Shown here: piece by piece, positions 42,125 through 50,630 of the stretch | Position numbering within the stretch: position 1 is the first letter of the stretch | Layout: each line of letters begins with the position of its first letter | Assembly (NCBI RefSeq): GCF_018614615.1 | Contig: NZ_JAGGOK010000042.1 | Coordinates: 1-64,000 of the forward strand | Direction: 5' to 3' | Source of the DNA: Streptomyces sp. ISL-100 | Lineage (GTDB): Bacteria; Actinomycetota; Actinomycetes; Streptomycetales; Streptomycetaceae | DNA length: 64,000 nucleotides | Translations under genes and position numbers: made by a program | Notes under the pieces: generated by a model | The model's input: the letters and a program-made list of their open reading frames with translations, nothing else | What the model was told of the DNA's origin: nothing | Databases searched by the model: none

Positions 42125-42538
42125 GTGACTGATCGTGTCGTGGTGGTGGGTGCGGCCCTGTTCGACGAGGGCCGGCTGCTGGCGGCGCGCCGCAGTGCCC
42201 CGCCCGAGCTGGCCGGCCGCTGGGAGCTGCCCGGCGGCAAGGTGGAGCCCGGCGAGAGTCCGGAGCAGGCTCTCGTGCGCGAACTGCGCGAAGAGCTGGG
42301 CGTCGAGACGGACGTGCTGGAGCGCATCCCCGGCGAGTGGCCGCTGAAGCCCGGTTACGTCCTCCAGGTGTGGACCGTCCGGCTGCTGTCCGGCACGCCC
42401 CGCCCCCTTCAGGACCACGACGCCATGCGCTGGCTCCGTCCGCACGAGGCGGACACCGTGGACTGGCTCCCCCAGGACCGCCCTGCCGTGGCCGAGGCGG
42501 TACGCCGCCTGAGTGCCCTGCCGGGGCCTCCGCGATAG
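42125..42538 (+). CDS. MutT-like NUDIX pyrophosphohydrolase
   Basis: 137 residues from GTG 42125. The Nudix box is complete: GGKVEPGESPEQALVRELREELGV. Family members remove 8-oxo-dGTP or related damaged nucleotides, limiting mutation. The N-terminal DRVVVVGAALFDEGRLLAARR and LPGGKVE strands are typical of bacterial MutT. No clear ribosome site is seen, so translation may depend on the preceding small gene. Confidence 0.9.
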   Translation: MTDRVVVVGAALFDEGRLLAARRSAPPELAGRWELPGGKVEPGESPEQALVRELREELGVETDVLERIPGEWPLKPGYVLQVWTVRLLSGTPRPLQDHDAMRWLRPHEADTVDWLPQDRPAVAEAVRRLSALPGPPR

Positions 42539-42559
42539 GTCGCCCCGCATATCGGGTAT

Positions 42560-43066
42560 GTGCTGATTAACCCCCCGAAAAAGGACGGGGTCTGCGGTTG
42601 GTCTGGCAGCTGGGATGTGGTCGGCGTGATCGACACCGACGGTGACTGCGCCGAGTGGACGTTCCCTGCCGAGCCCGACGCCGTCCGCTCCGCCCGCCAC
42701 GCCGTCCGCGAGGCGCTGCGCGCCTGGGGCCTGCTCGACACCATCGGCGATGTGACCGTGCTGCTGGTCAGTGAGCTGGTGACCAATTCTTTGCGGTACG
42801 CGTCGGGGCCGATCGGGGTCCGTCTCGTGCGCCCGGACATCAAAGGAGCCGCGGACGGCGCCGACGGCCACCCCACGGGCGTGCGCCCCGTACTGGTGGT
42901 CGAAGTCTCGGACCCCCTTCCGGATCCGCCCCTGGAACGGGTCGCGGAACCCGATGACGAGGGAGGACGCGGTTTGCAACTGGTGGCGGGCTCCGCGCAG
43001 CGGTGGGGTACGCGTCGAGGCAGAACAGGCAAGACCGTGTGGTTCGAGCTGGCTCTCCCTGGTTAG
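42560..43066 (+). CDS. HATPase_c domain protein (anti-sigma factor-like kinase)
   Basis: 168 residues. The ATPase pattern is clear: N-box VTVLLVSELVTNSLRY, G1 VEVSDPLPDPP, G2 DEGGRGLQLV and the closing KTVWFELALPG. Such RsbW/SpoIIAB-type proteins bind sigma factors or anti-anti-sigma factors in the Streptomyces partner-switch networks. GTG 42560 gives this length, but GTG 42617 or 42626 is also possible, since the first 20 residues are atypical. It lies 156 bases upstream of a phosphatase that has a similar ATPase domain. Confidence 0.85.
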   Translation: MLINPPKKDGVCGWSGSWDVVGVIDTDGDCAEWTFPAEPDAVRSARHAVREALRAWGLLDTIGDVTVLLVSELVTNSLRYASGPIGVRLVRPDIKGAADGADGHPTGVRPVLVVEVSDPLPDPPLERVAEPDDEGGRGLQLVAGSAQRWGTRRGRTGKTVWFELALPG

Positions 43067-43222
43067 AAGAGTGAAGGGACAACGATCACCTCGCGGCTGA
43101 CTTCCCCGGCCGAAAAGGAACGAGACCGTGCTGTGATCGTGAACGCCGTGCCGGTTGTGACCGTAGTGCTGAATACTGCGGGAAGGACCGGTCCGGTGCG
43201 TTGAGCTGGAGGGGACGGTCGC

Positions 43223-45784
43223 GTGAACGAGATATCAGCGGCAGCGGGCGAAGTGATGTGGCAGAACAGCCCGCCCGGCTCGATCTACGACTACATAAGA
43301 GTCGCGTCCTTCTCGATCGGCCCCTGCGGGCTGGTAGAGCAGTGGAGCAGGCGGGCTGAAGAGCTGTTCGGCCTGCCCGCGGCCGATGTCGTCGGCAAGG
43401 ATCCGGTCGAGGCGTTCATGCCCCCCGAGCTGCGGGTGCGCGGGCGCAACCGGCTCTCCGAGATCCTCGACGGCAAGGAGTGGACCGGCCTCGTCCCGTT
43501 CCGGATGCCCGACCGCGAGGGCCGTCAAGCCGGTACGGCGCGTGCCCACGGCATCGCGGAGATCTACGTGATGCCCAGCGCCACGGCCGACGGCGAACAG
43601 GCTGCGCTCTGCCTGGTCGTCGACGTACGTGCCGTACGCCGGATCGAGACCGATCTCGCCGCTTCGCAGGCCATTTTCGGCCAATCTCCGTTCGGCTTCC
43701 TGCTGTTCGGTACGGACTTCACCGTGCAGCGCGCCAACAAGCGGTTCGCCACCGTCTTCGGCGGCGCCGTGGAGGACCACCGCGGCCGCACCGTCCACGA
43801 CTACCTCACCCGCCCCGAGGCCGACCGCATGACCGCCGCCCTGGAACGGGTCCTGGAGACCGGGGAGGCTGTCACCGACATGCAGATCGTCGGCAGCGCC
43901 CCCGGCGACACGGAGCCCCGGCACTGGTCGGTCAACCTCTACCGGGTGCACAGCGGAGCCGGCCGCACCATCGGCGTCGCCGGGCTCGCCACCGATGTGA
44001 CCCGCCGTCATGTCGCCGCCCGGGAGGCCGCCGACGCCCGCCGCAACCTCGCCCTGCTGAACGAGGCCGGCGCCCGCATCGGCAACTCCCTCGACCTGGA
44101 GACCACCGCCCGCGAACTCCTCGACGTAGCCGTCCCCGGCTTCTGCGACCTCGCGTCCGTCGACCTCTACCAAGGGCTCCTGGCCGGTGACGAAGCGCCG
44201 CCGGGCCGGGCCGACGGCAGCGCGGAGCTGCGCCGCGTCGCCTTCGCCAGCGCCGTCTCCGACGGGCCGCTGTCCGCTCCGGCCTGCGTCGCCGACGGCG
44301 AGGACCCCGGGCCCACCGAAGTGGGCGCCGTACACCGCTACCCGTTCAACTCGCCCTGCGCGAGCGCCCTGCGCACCGCCCGCGTCCAGGTCGTACCCGG
44401 CGAGGACGGCAGCCTCGTCCACACCACGCTCGCCGTGCCGATGGTGGCCCACGACACCGTCGTCGGCCTCGCCCAGTTCTCCCGTACGAAGGGCAGCGAG
44501 CCCTTCGGTGAACGCGACCGGGCGCTCGCCACCGAGCTCGCCGCCCGCGCCGCCGTCTGCATCGACAACGCCCGCCTCTACCGGCGCGAGCACGAGCGCG
44601 CCCTGATCCTCCAGCGCAGCCTGCTGCCCCCCGGCGACCCCGAGGCAGCCGGGCTCGACATCGCCTGCCGCTACCTGCCCGGCAATACGGCGACCGAGGT
44701 GGGCGGCGACTGGTTCGACGTCATCGAACTGCCCGGCCACCGCACAGCCCTGGTCGTCGGCGACGTCATGGGACGCGGCCTGCGCGCCGCCGTCGCCATG
44801 GGGGAACTGCGCACGGCGGTACGGACCTTGGCCCTGCTCGACCTGGAGCCCGCCGAAGTTCTCTCCGCCCTCGACGAGATCGCGCGGGGCCTCGGCTCGC
44901 CCAGCGGCGCGCAACACGCCTCGCGCGCCGTCCACAAGGCGCGGGAGGCCGACCTGTCGGAGGTCTACCTCGCGACCTGCGTGTACGCCGTCTACGACCC
45001 GGTCACGCGCCGATGTACGTTCGCCAACGCCGGCCACCTGCCGCCCGTCCTCGTCGAACCGGGCGAGGAGGCGCTGCTGCTCGACGTACCGCCGGGGATG
45101 CCGCTCGGCGTCGGCGGGGAGCCGTTCGAGGAGGTCGAAGTCGAGGTGCCGGAGGGCGCGCTGCTCGCGCTCTACACCGACGGCCTCGTCGAGTCGCGCG
45201 ACCATCCGCTCGACGAAGGGCTGCTGGCGTTCCGCGCCGCGCTCGCCGATCCCGTACGCCCCCTTGAAGACGTCTGCGACCACGTCCTCAACACCCTCGA
45301 CACCCGGCACGGCGAGGACGACATCGCCCTGCTCATGGCCCGCATCCAGGGGATGCCCGCCGAGTCGGTCGGTGACTGGTCGCTGCCGCGCGAGCCGCGC
45401 TCGGTCGGCCGGGCGCGGGAACTGGCGCGGGCGCAGCTGGTCACCTGGGGTCTCGAAGACCTGGTGGACACGACAGAGCTGCTGGTCAGCGAGCTTGTCA
45501 CCAACGCGCTGCGGTACGGCGAGGGCGAGATCAGGCTCCGGCTGCTCCTCGACCGTACGCTCGTGTGCGAGGTGTGGGACGGGGGCCTGGTCCAGCCCCG
45601 GCGGCGGCGGGCCCGCGACACCGACGAGGGCGGGCGCGGGCTCCAGCTGGTGGGGCTGCTCAGCGCCGCGTGGGGATCGCGGCGCACACCGCGCGGAAAG
45701 ACCGTCTGGTTCGAACTCGCCCTGCCGACGGGGGAGGCGGAGAAGGGTGAGCTCAGTGTCGACCAGTTGCTGAGCCTGTTCTGA
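43223..45784 (+). CDS. PAS-GAF-SpoIIE phosphatase-HATPase regulatory protein
   Basis: 853 residues from GTG 43223 (GGAGGGG upstream). Domains in order: PAS at about 25-130 and 145-255, GAF at about 280-450, SpoIIE/PP2C at about 456-710 and HATPase_c at about 725-850. PP2C metal sites are present in GGDWFD (about 493), GDVMGRG, YTDGLVE and DDIALL. The N-box ELLVSELVTNALRYG lies near 752 and DEGGRGLQLV near 801. This is the Streptomyces partner-switch sensor type, dephosphorylating an anti-anti-sigma factor and holding a kinase-like domain in the same chain. Its signal is unknown. Confidence 0.95.
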   Translation: MNEISAAAGEVMWQNSPPGSIYDYIRVASFSIGPCGLVEQWSRRAEELFGLPAADVVGKDPVEAFMPPELRVRGRNRLSEILDGKEWTGLVPFRMPDREGRQAGTARAHGIAEIYVMPSATADGEQAALCLVVDVRAVRRIETDLAASQAIFGQSPFGFLLFGTDFTVQRANKRFATVFGGAVEDHRGRTVHDYLTRPEADRMTAALERVLETGEAVTDMQIVGSAPGDTEPRHWSVNLYRVHSGAGRTIGVAGLATDVTRRHVAAREAADARRNLALLNEAGARIGNSLDLETTARELLDVAVPGFCDLASVDLYQGLLAGDEAPPGRADGSAELRRVAFASAVSDGPLSAPACVADGEDPGPTEVGAVHRYPFNSPCASALRTARVQVVPGEDGSLVHTTLAVPMVAHDTVVGLAQFSRTKGSEPFGERDRALATELAARAAVCIDNARLYRREHERALILQRSLLPPGDPEAAGLDIACRYLPGNTATEVGGDWFDVIELPGHRTALVVGDVMGRGLRAAVAMGELRTAVRTLALLDLEPAEVLSALDEIARGLGSPSGAQHASRAVHKAREADLSEVYLATCVYAVYDPVTRRCTFANAGHLPPVLVEPGEEALLLDVPPGMPLGVGGEPFEEVEVEVPEGALLALYTDGLVESRDHPLDEGLLAFRAALADPVRPLEDVCDHVLNTLDTRHGEDDIALLMARIQGMPAESVGDWSLPREPRSVGRARELARAQLVTWGLEDLVDTTELLVSELVTNALRYGEGEIRLRLLLDRTLVCEVWDGGLVQPRRRRARDTDEGGRGLQLVGLLSAAWGSRRTPRGKTVWFELALPTGEAEKGELSVDQLLSLF

Positions 45785-45796
45785 GGCGCGTCCGCG

Positions 45797-46507
45797 TCAC
45801 CCGGTCTTCATGGCGGCCAGCCTGGCCTCGATCTCAGCATCGTCGCCCAGGCTGTCCAGCTGCTCGAACTGGGCGTCCAGCGACGAGGCGGCGAGTTCCT
45901 GCTTGCCCATGGCCCTCGCCTCCTCGCGGCGCACCTTTTCCTCGAAGCGGCTCAGCTCGCCGGCCGGGTCCAGGATGTCGATGTTCTTGACGGCGTCCAT
46001 CATCTGGCTCTGCGCCTGGGCGGACTTGGCACGGGCCACCAGTTCGTCGCGCTTGGACGTCAGCTCGGTGAGCTTGGTCTTCATCTGGACCAGACCGGCC
46101 TTGAGCTTGTCGACCACCTCGGTCTGCATGGCGATGACCGGCTCGGCGGCCTTCGCCTCCTTCTCGGACTGGAGCTGGCGCTGGAGCGCGACTTTGGCGA
46201 GGTTGTCGAACCTGTCCGCCTCCGCGGCCGGTCCGGCGCCGCGCATCTCGTCGGCCTTCCTGCTGGCCGCGAGCGCCTTGACACCCCACTCCCTGGCGGC
46301 ATCGACGTCCTCTTTGTGGTCGAGCTCCAGGAGCCGCAGATTGCCGATGGTGGTGGCGACGGCCTCCTCGGCCTCCGCGATGTTGTTGGTGTAGTCGCGG
46401 ATCAGCTGGTCCAGCATCTTCTGCGGGTCCTCGGCCTGGTCGAGGAGGGCGTTGATGTTGGCCTTCGCGAGCTGGGTCACGCGGCCGAGGATGGTCTGCT
46501 TCGTCAT
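45797..46507 (-). CDS. pspA: PspA/IM30 family protein
   Basis: 236 residues, the standard size. It is almost entirely helical coiled coil: ILGRVTQLAKANINALLDQAED at the start, EEAVATTIGNLRLLELDH in the middle and LDAQFEQLDSLGDDAEIEARLAAMK at the end. PspA proteins form membrane-binding rings or rods in envelope stress. It is convergent with the phosphatase gene and lies 60 bases downstream of the TPM gene, which points in the same direction, so both may form an envelope-stress unit. Confidence 0.95.
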   Translation of the reverse strand: MTKQTILGRVTQLAKANINALLDQAEDPQKMLDQLIRDYTNNIAEAEEAVATTIGNLRLLELDHKEDVDAAREWGVKALAASRKADEMRGAGPAAEADRFDNLAKVALQRQLQSEKEAKAAEPVIAMQTEVVDKLKAGLVQMKTKLTELTSKRDELVARAKSAQAQSQMMDAVKNIDILDPAGELSRFEEKVRREEARAMGKQELAASSLDAQFEQLDSLGDDAEIEARLAAMKTG

Positions 46508-46567
46508 GCCGTGTCTCCTTGAGTGGTGTACGGGTAGCGGCGTACGCGCCTGTCGGTCCGTTACGTG

Positions 46568-48661
46568 TCAGAACCGGCCGCCGCCGCCTCTGCGGCCCCG
46601 CGTGCCGCCGCCGCCGAAGCTGCCGGGACCGCGGCCGAAGCCGCCGCCTCCGCCGAAGCCGCCCCCGCCCCGGCCCCGGCCGCCGCCGAGGAGTTCGCCG
46701 AGGATGATGCCGCCGAGTACGGCCCCGTTGAGGCCGCCTCCGCCTCCGCCCCCGATTCCACCGGAGCCGCCGAAGTCGCCGAACTGGTCGGCGTACCCGC
46801 GTACGTCCTGTTCGGCCAGGCTCTGCGCCTGCCGCGCCATCGCGTCCGCCTGCCGGGCCTCGGCGAGCGCGCTCTGCGCGTGGGACGCCGCGGCGGCCGC
46901 CGACCGTTCGAGGTGCCGCTGGGCCTCCGCGATGCGGGTGCGCGCCTGGCTGCCGACCGCGCCCCGGTTCGTCGTGATGTAGTCGGCGGCCGCGCCGATC
47001 GAGGCGCGGGCGGCGAGAGTGGCCTGGTCCAGCAGGGCCCGCGCCCGCCGCCCGGCCGTCTCGCGCTCGCGGGCCCCCGACAGGGCCTCGTCGAGCACCG
47101 CGTCGGCCTCCTCGACGCGGCGCAGGGCGCCGATCGGGTCGTACCGCCCCGACTGCTTCTCCTGCTGTACGTCGGCGACGACCGACTCGGCGCGCGCGAT
47201 GCGCCCCTGGAGGTCTGCCGTCGAGACGCCGCTGTCCGTGTCGTCCTTCAGGCCTTGGAGCAGACCGCGCGCGTCGGCCAGATCGGTCTCGGTCTCGATC
47301 AGCGCCCCGGGGAGCTTGCCCGCCGCCTCGGCGAGTTCACGGGCGCGGCGGTCGACTGCGTCGACGAGCGTGGCCGCCTGCCCGACGGCGCCCTCGGCGG
47401 CCCGTACGAACACGGCCGCCTTGCCCGTGTCGCCCGCGTCCACCGCCTGCCGGGCCTCGGTGAGGCTCGCGGTCGCGAAGGCGAGCCGGTCCTTGGCCTG
47501 CGCGGCGTTGCCGGTGATGGGCGCGGCCGCGGAGTCGGCGTACCGCTGGCGCATGGCGGTCAGCATGGCCTCCGCAGTGCCCGTACGGCCAACGAGATCG
47601 CGGAACGCCGCTTCGGCGGCGGCGAGCGCCTGCGGGGCGTTCTGCTCCAGGGCCCGGAGCTGGTCGAAGGATTCGGATTCGGCGTCGAGCCGGCGGTTGG
47701 CCTCGGTGCAGCGGGCGATGATCTCGTCGAGCATGCGGCGGCGGGTGGAGTCGTCCTCCGCGTAGGCGTCGTCGAGCTGCTGGCGCAGCCGGAAGGCGAC
47801 GGCCAGCTCGCTCTTGGCGTTCGCGAGTGCCTCGCCGAAGGGGCGGGCGGCCTCCTCGCCGAACTGGGCGGAGGCGAAGCCCAGTTCCTCCTCGCTGGTA
47901 TGGATCGCGTCGTCCGCCTCGACGAGTTCGCGCTTGGCCCGGGAGTCGAGTTCGGGCAGGGGGGTCTGCGGCTCCTTGGCGGCCTGGGCGGGCGTGGTCC
48001 GGGTGCCCGCCCGCCTCCTGCGCCGGGTGTACGTGTACGCCGCCAGCGCGACGGCCGCGCCGACCGCGACCACGGGAAGCACCAGGTCGCCGGCGCCGCT
48101 CACGCCGTCGTCCGGGCCGCCGCCGGGGTCGGCGACGCCGGGGGTGATCTCGGGCACCGGGACGGGCTGCCCGGCGAGCACCGCGGCGTAACCGTTCGCG
48201 GCGCCGATGGCTGCGCCCGCCCAGTCGTTCTCCCGCAGCGCGGGCTCGATCGCGGTCCTGGCGACGTCGTCGAGCTCGGCGTCGCTCAGGCGCGACTCCT
48301 GGTCGACGGAGTAGGCGTACCGCCGGTCGTGGGTGGCGACGGCGAGCAGCGCGTCGTCGCGGCCGAGGCCGTTGCGCTCGGCGGTGGCGTCGGCCCAGCT
48401 TTGCGCGGATCTCCCGGAGAAGTCGCGGACGTACGCGACGAACAGCTGGACGCGGCGGGTGTCGTAGAGCCGGTCCAGCGCGGACTCGACGGCGTTCGTG
48501 CGGGCGCCGAGTGCGTCCACCTTGTCGGTGATCTGGCCGTCGCGGGAGAGGGGGATGGGGTCGTCGGCGGGGGCGGCTGTGCCTTGGGCGGCGGGCAGGG
48601 CGATCCACCACGCGGCCAGCAGCATGCTGAGGACGACCCGGGCGGCGGCTGTTCGCGTCAC
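46568..48661 (-). CDS. TPM-domain protein with coiled coil and Gly-rich tail
   Basis: 697 residues. Signal peptide or first span 1-29, a TPM domain about 35-165 (YDTRRVQLFVAYVRDFSG, WADATAERNGLGRDDALLAVA), a membrane span 192-211, then long Ala/Glu helices to about 640 and a Gly/Phe-rich tail. TPM proteins are thought to act at the membrane in quality control or envelope stress. The gene directly precedes pspA with 60 bases between. That pairing is recurrent in actinobacteria, from memory. Confidence 0.85.
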   Translation of the reverse strand: MTRTAAARVVLSMLLAAWWIALPAAQGTAAPADDPIPLSRDGQITDKVDALGARTNAVESALDRLYDTRRVQLFVAYVRDFSGRSAQSWADATAERNGLGRDDALLAVATHDRRYAYSVDQESRLSDAELDDVARTAIEPALRENDWAGAAIGAANGYAAVLAGQPVPVPEITPGVADPGGGPDDGVSGAGDLVLPVVAVGAAVALAAYTYTRRRRRAGTRTTPAQAAKEPQTPLPELDSRAKRELVEADDAIHTSEEELGFASAQFGEEAARPFGEALANAKSELAVAFRLRQQLDDAYAEDDSTRRRMLDEIIARCTEANRRLDAESESFDQLRALEQNAPQALAAAEAAFRDLVGRTGTAEAMLTAMRQRYADSAAAPITGNAAQAKDRLAFATASLTEARQAVDAGDTGKAAVFVRAAEGAVGQAATLVDAVDRRARELAEAAGKLPGALIETETDLADARGLLQGLKDDTDSGVSTADLQGRIARAESVVADVQQEKQSGRYDPIGALRRVEEADAVLDEALSGARERETAGRRARALLDQATLAARASIGAAADYITTNRGAVGSQARTRIAEAQRHLERSAAAAASHAQSALAEARQADAMARQAQSLAEQDVRGYADQFGDFGGSGGIGGGGGGGLNGAVLGGIILGELLGGGRGRGGGGFGGGGGFGRGPGSFGGGGTRGRRGGGGRF

Positions 48662-48759
48662 GTTTGCGAGGTTATGTCCACGCGGTGCGCCCCGCGACCG
48701 GACGGCCGGGGCGGCACCTGCGGGGCTGTTCCCCTACCCGACCCTTCCCGCTGTGACAC

Positions 48760-48891
48760 TTTGCGGCTCCGCCGCGTGGGGGGCTCCGCCCCAGCCCCCG
48801 GTCCTCAAGCGCCGGAGGGGCTGGAGGGTGCCGCTGAGCGGAGATGTGTTCGCTGTGCGGCAAATCCAGCCCCGCGCGGCAAATCCAGCCC
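48760..48891 (+). repeat. GC-rich Streptomyces-type dispersed sequence and 16-nt tandem repeat
   Basis: The stretch around 48760-48820 contains the GGGGCTCCGCCCC-type hairpins and CAAGCGCCGGAGGGGCTG module that recur at many Streptomyces intergenic sites (memory). GCGGCAAATCCAGCCC then occurs twice, at 48857-48872 and 48876-48891. It lies between the TPM and N-acetyltransferase genes and may hold a terminator. Confidence 0.5.
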
Positions 48892-48939
48892 GTAGGGGAA
48901 AAAAGCCGCGTTCCCCGGGTCGGCCGCGCCCCCGGGGGG

Positions 48940-49794
48940 TCAGACCAGCTTGGTCAGGAGCAGGGTCGTGTCCTCCGGAGTCAGGTCGATGCCGAAAACG
49001 TCGGACAAAACCTTCGGCACCTCCTCCATCTCCAGCTCCCGCACCTCCGGCACCCCCTCCACGCCCGGCCTGATCGTGGTCAGCGTGCGGTTGTCCAGGA
49101 GGTGCAGGCGGTCCGGGTGCACCCGCTGGATGAACGGGCGGGAGCTGAAGGGCGAGTGGGAGCTCGTCGCGATGAAGTGGTTCGCCGTCCGGAAGTCGAC
49201 CGGGTACTGCGGGTCGAGCGTGAAGGTGTGCCGCGCCATCCACCCGTCACCGGTGTCGTCGTTCTCGCCCTCGCGTTCGCCGGTCGGCTGGTAGAGCGTC
49301 CAGCCGTCCGCGCCCGGCGTGACCTCCCCCCGCCCCAGCCGGTACGCCCACACCCCGTCCGTCGTTTCCGTCCCGTCCGTCAGCTCGATCGGTTCCAGCG
49401 GGCTCGCCCCGAAGCCGATGTCGCTCAGCCGGCGCTGCCCGTCGATCTCCACGATCAGCATGGCGTGCGTGGTGGGCAGCATCTTGGGGGCGCCCATCCG
49501 GATCCGGCCCAGGACCGCGAAGAACGTAAAGCCGAGCCGCTCAAGCGCCGCGGCGTACAGCGAGGCGTGCTCGAAGCAGTAGCCGCCGCGCGCGTTCCCG
49601 ATCATCTTGCCCTGGAGCGTGGCGAGATCGAGCGGGACGTCCCCGCGCAGGACCGCGTCCAGGTTCTCCCAGCGCACCGACAGCACGTGCGCGCGGTGCA
49701 GCTCGCGCAGGGTCTTCAGGGTGGGGGCGCGGTCCCCCTCGTACCCCAGATGGGCCAGGTAGGCGTCCAGATCGAGTGCGTCACCGTTCCACAT
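48940..49794 (-). CDS. nat: Arylamine N-acetyltransferase
   Basis: 284 residues. The catalytic triad is C73 (RGGYCFEH), H109 (PTTHAM) and D124 (SDIGFG), the complete NAT set. It transfers acetyl from CoA to arylamines or hydrazines. The N-terminal LDLDAYLAHLGY and VRWENLDAVL segments are typical. Ribosome site is weak; ATG 49794 gives the family length. It lies 62 bases downstream of sdhB on the same strand and is probably in the sdh transcript or a close neighbour. Confidence 0.95.
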   Translation of the reverse strand: MWNGDALDLDAYLAHLGYEGDRAPTLKTLRELHRAHVLSVRWENLDAVLRGDVPLDLATLQGKMIGNARGGYCFEHASLYAAALERLGFTFFAVLGRIRMGAPKMLPTTHAMLIVEIDGQRRLSDIGFGASPLEPIELTDGTETTDGVWAYRLGRGEVTPGADGWTLYQPTGEREGENDDTGDGWMARHTFTLDPQYPVDFRTANHFIATSSHSPFSSRPFIQRVHPDRLHLLDNRTLTTIRPGVEGVPEVRELEMEEVPKVLSDVFGIDLTPEDTTLLLTKLV

Positions 49795-49856
49795 GCGTAC
49801 GTTCCCCGTCGTCTTGTCCGTCGTGTGCGACAGGTGAAGCGCGGGACGTACGACCT

Positions 49857-50630
49857 CTATTCCGGGCGGCGCCGGAAGATCTTGTCGCCCAGCCAGACCA
49901 GTGGGTCGTACTTGCGGTCAACCGCCCGCTCCTTCAAGGGGATCAGGGCGTTGTCCGTGATCTTGATGTTCTCCGGGCAGACCTCCGTGCAGCACTTGGT
50001 GATGTTGCAGTAGCCGAGCCCGTGCTCGTCCTGCGCGGTCGTCTTGCGGTCGAGGCCGGTCTCGGCGGCCGCGTCCAGCGGGTGCATGTCCAGCTCGGCG
50101 ATCCGCATCAGGAACCGGGGTCCCGCGAAGGACTCCTTGTTCTCCTCGTGGTCGCGCACCACATGGCAGGTGTCCTGGCACAGGAAGCACTCGATGCACT
50201 TGCGGAACTCCTGCGAGCGCTCCACGTCGATCTGCTGCATCCGGTACTCGCCCGCCGCGACCCCGGCAGGCGGCACAAAGGACGGCACCTCCCGCGCCTT
50301 CGCGTAGTTGAAGGACACATCCGTGACGAGATCGCGTACGACGGGAAAGGCCCGCAGCGGCGTGACGGTGATCGTCTCCTCGCGCGAGAAGACCGACATG
50401 CGCGTCATGCACAGCAGGCGCGGCCGCCCGTTGATCTCCGCGCTGCACGAACCGCACTTGCCCGCCTTGCAGTTCCAGCGCACCGCGAGATCCGACGCCT
50501 GGGTGGCCTGGAGGCGGTGGATGATGTCGAGGACGACCTCGCCCTCGTTCACCTCGACCTCGAAGTCCTCCAGAGCCCCGCCGTCCGCATCACCGCGCCA
50601 GACCCTGAAGGCCGCTGTGTAGCTGCTCAT
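49857..50630 (-). CDS. sdhB: Succinate dehydrogenase iron-sulfur subunit
   Basis: 257 residues. [2Fe-2S] ligands C54, C59, C62 and C74 (NCKAGKCGSCS and LLC). The C-terminal clusters are given by C145, C148, C151, C155 and C208, C213, C214, C218 (CIECFLCQDTC and CNITKCCTEVCPEN). It passes electrons from the flavoprotein to the quinone in the membrane anchor. ATG 50630 overlaps the sdhA stop (TGATG). Confidence 0.95.
   Translation of the reverse strand: MSSYTAAFRVWRGDADGGALEDFEVEVNEGEVVLDIIHRLQATQASDLAVRWNCKAGKCGSCSAEINGRPRLLCMTRMSVFSREETITVTPLRAFPVVRDLVTDVSFNYAKAREVPSFVPPAGVAAGEYRMQQIDVERSQEFRKCIECFLCQDTCHVVRDHEENKESFAGPRFLMRIAELDMHPLDAAAETGLDRKTTAQDEHGLGYCNITKCCTEVCPENIKITDNALIPLKERAVDRKYDPLVWLGDKIFRRRPE

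Noticed and set aside
43235..45310. A long minus-strand open frame (about 690 codons) opposite the PAS-GAF-SpoIIE gene
   Set aside because: It is a by-product of high G+C; the plus frame has clear domain motifs and the minus frame has Gly/Ala/Val-rich sequence without family features.
46565..48895. Plus-strand frame of 776 codons opposite the TPM gene
   Set aside because: Shadow of the TPM gene; its Gly/Arg/Val pattern has no family match.
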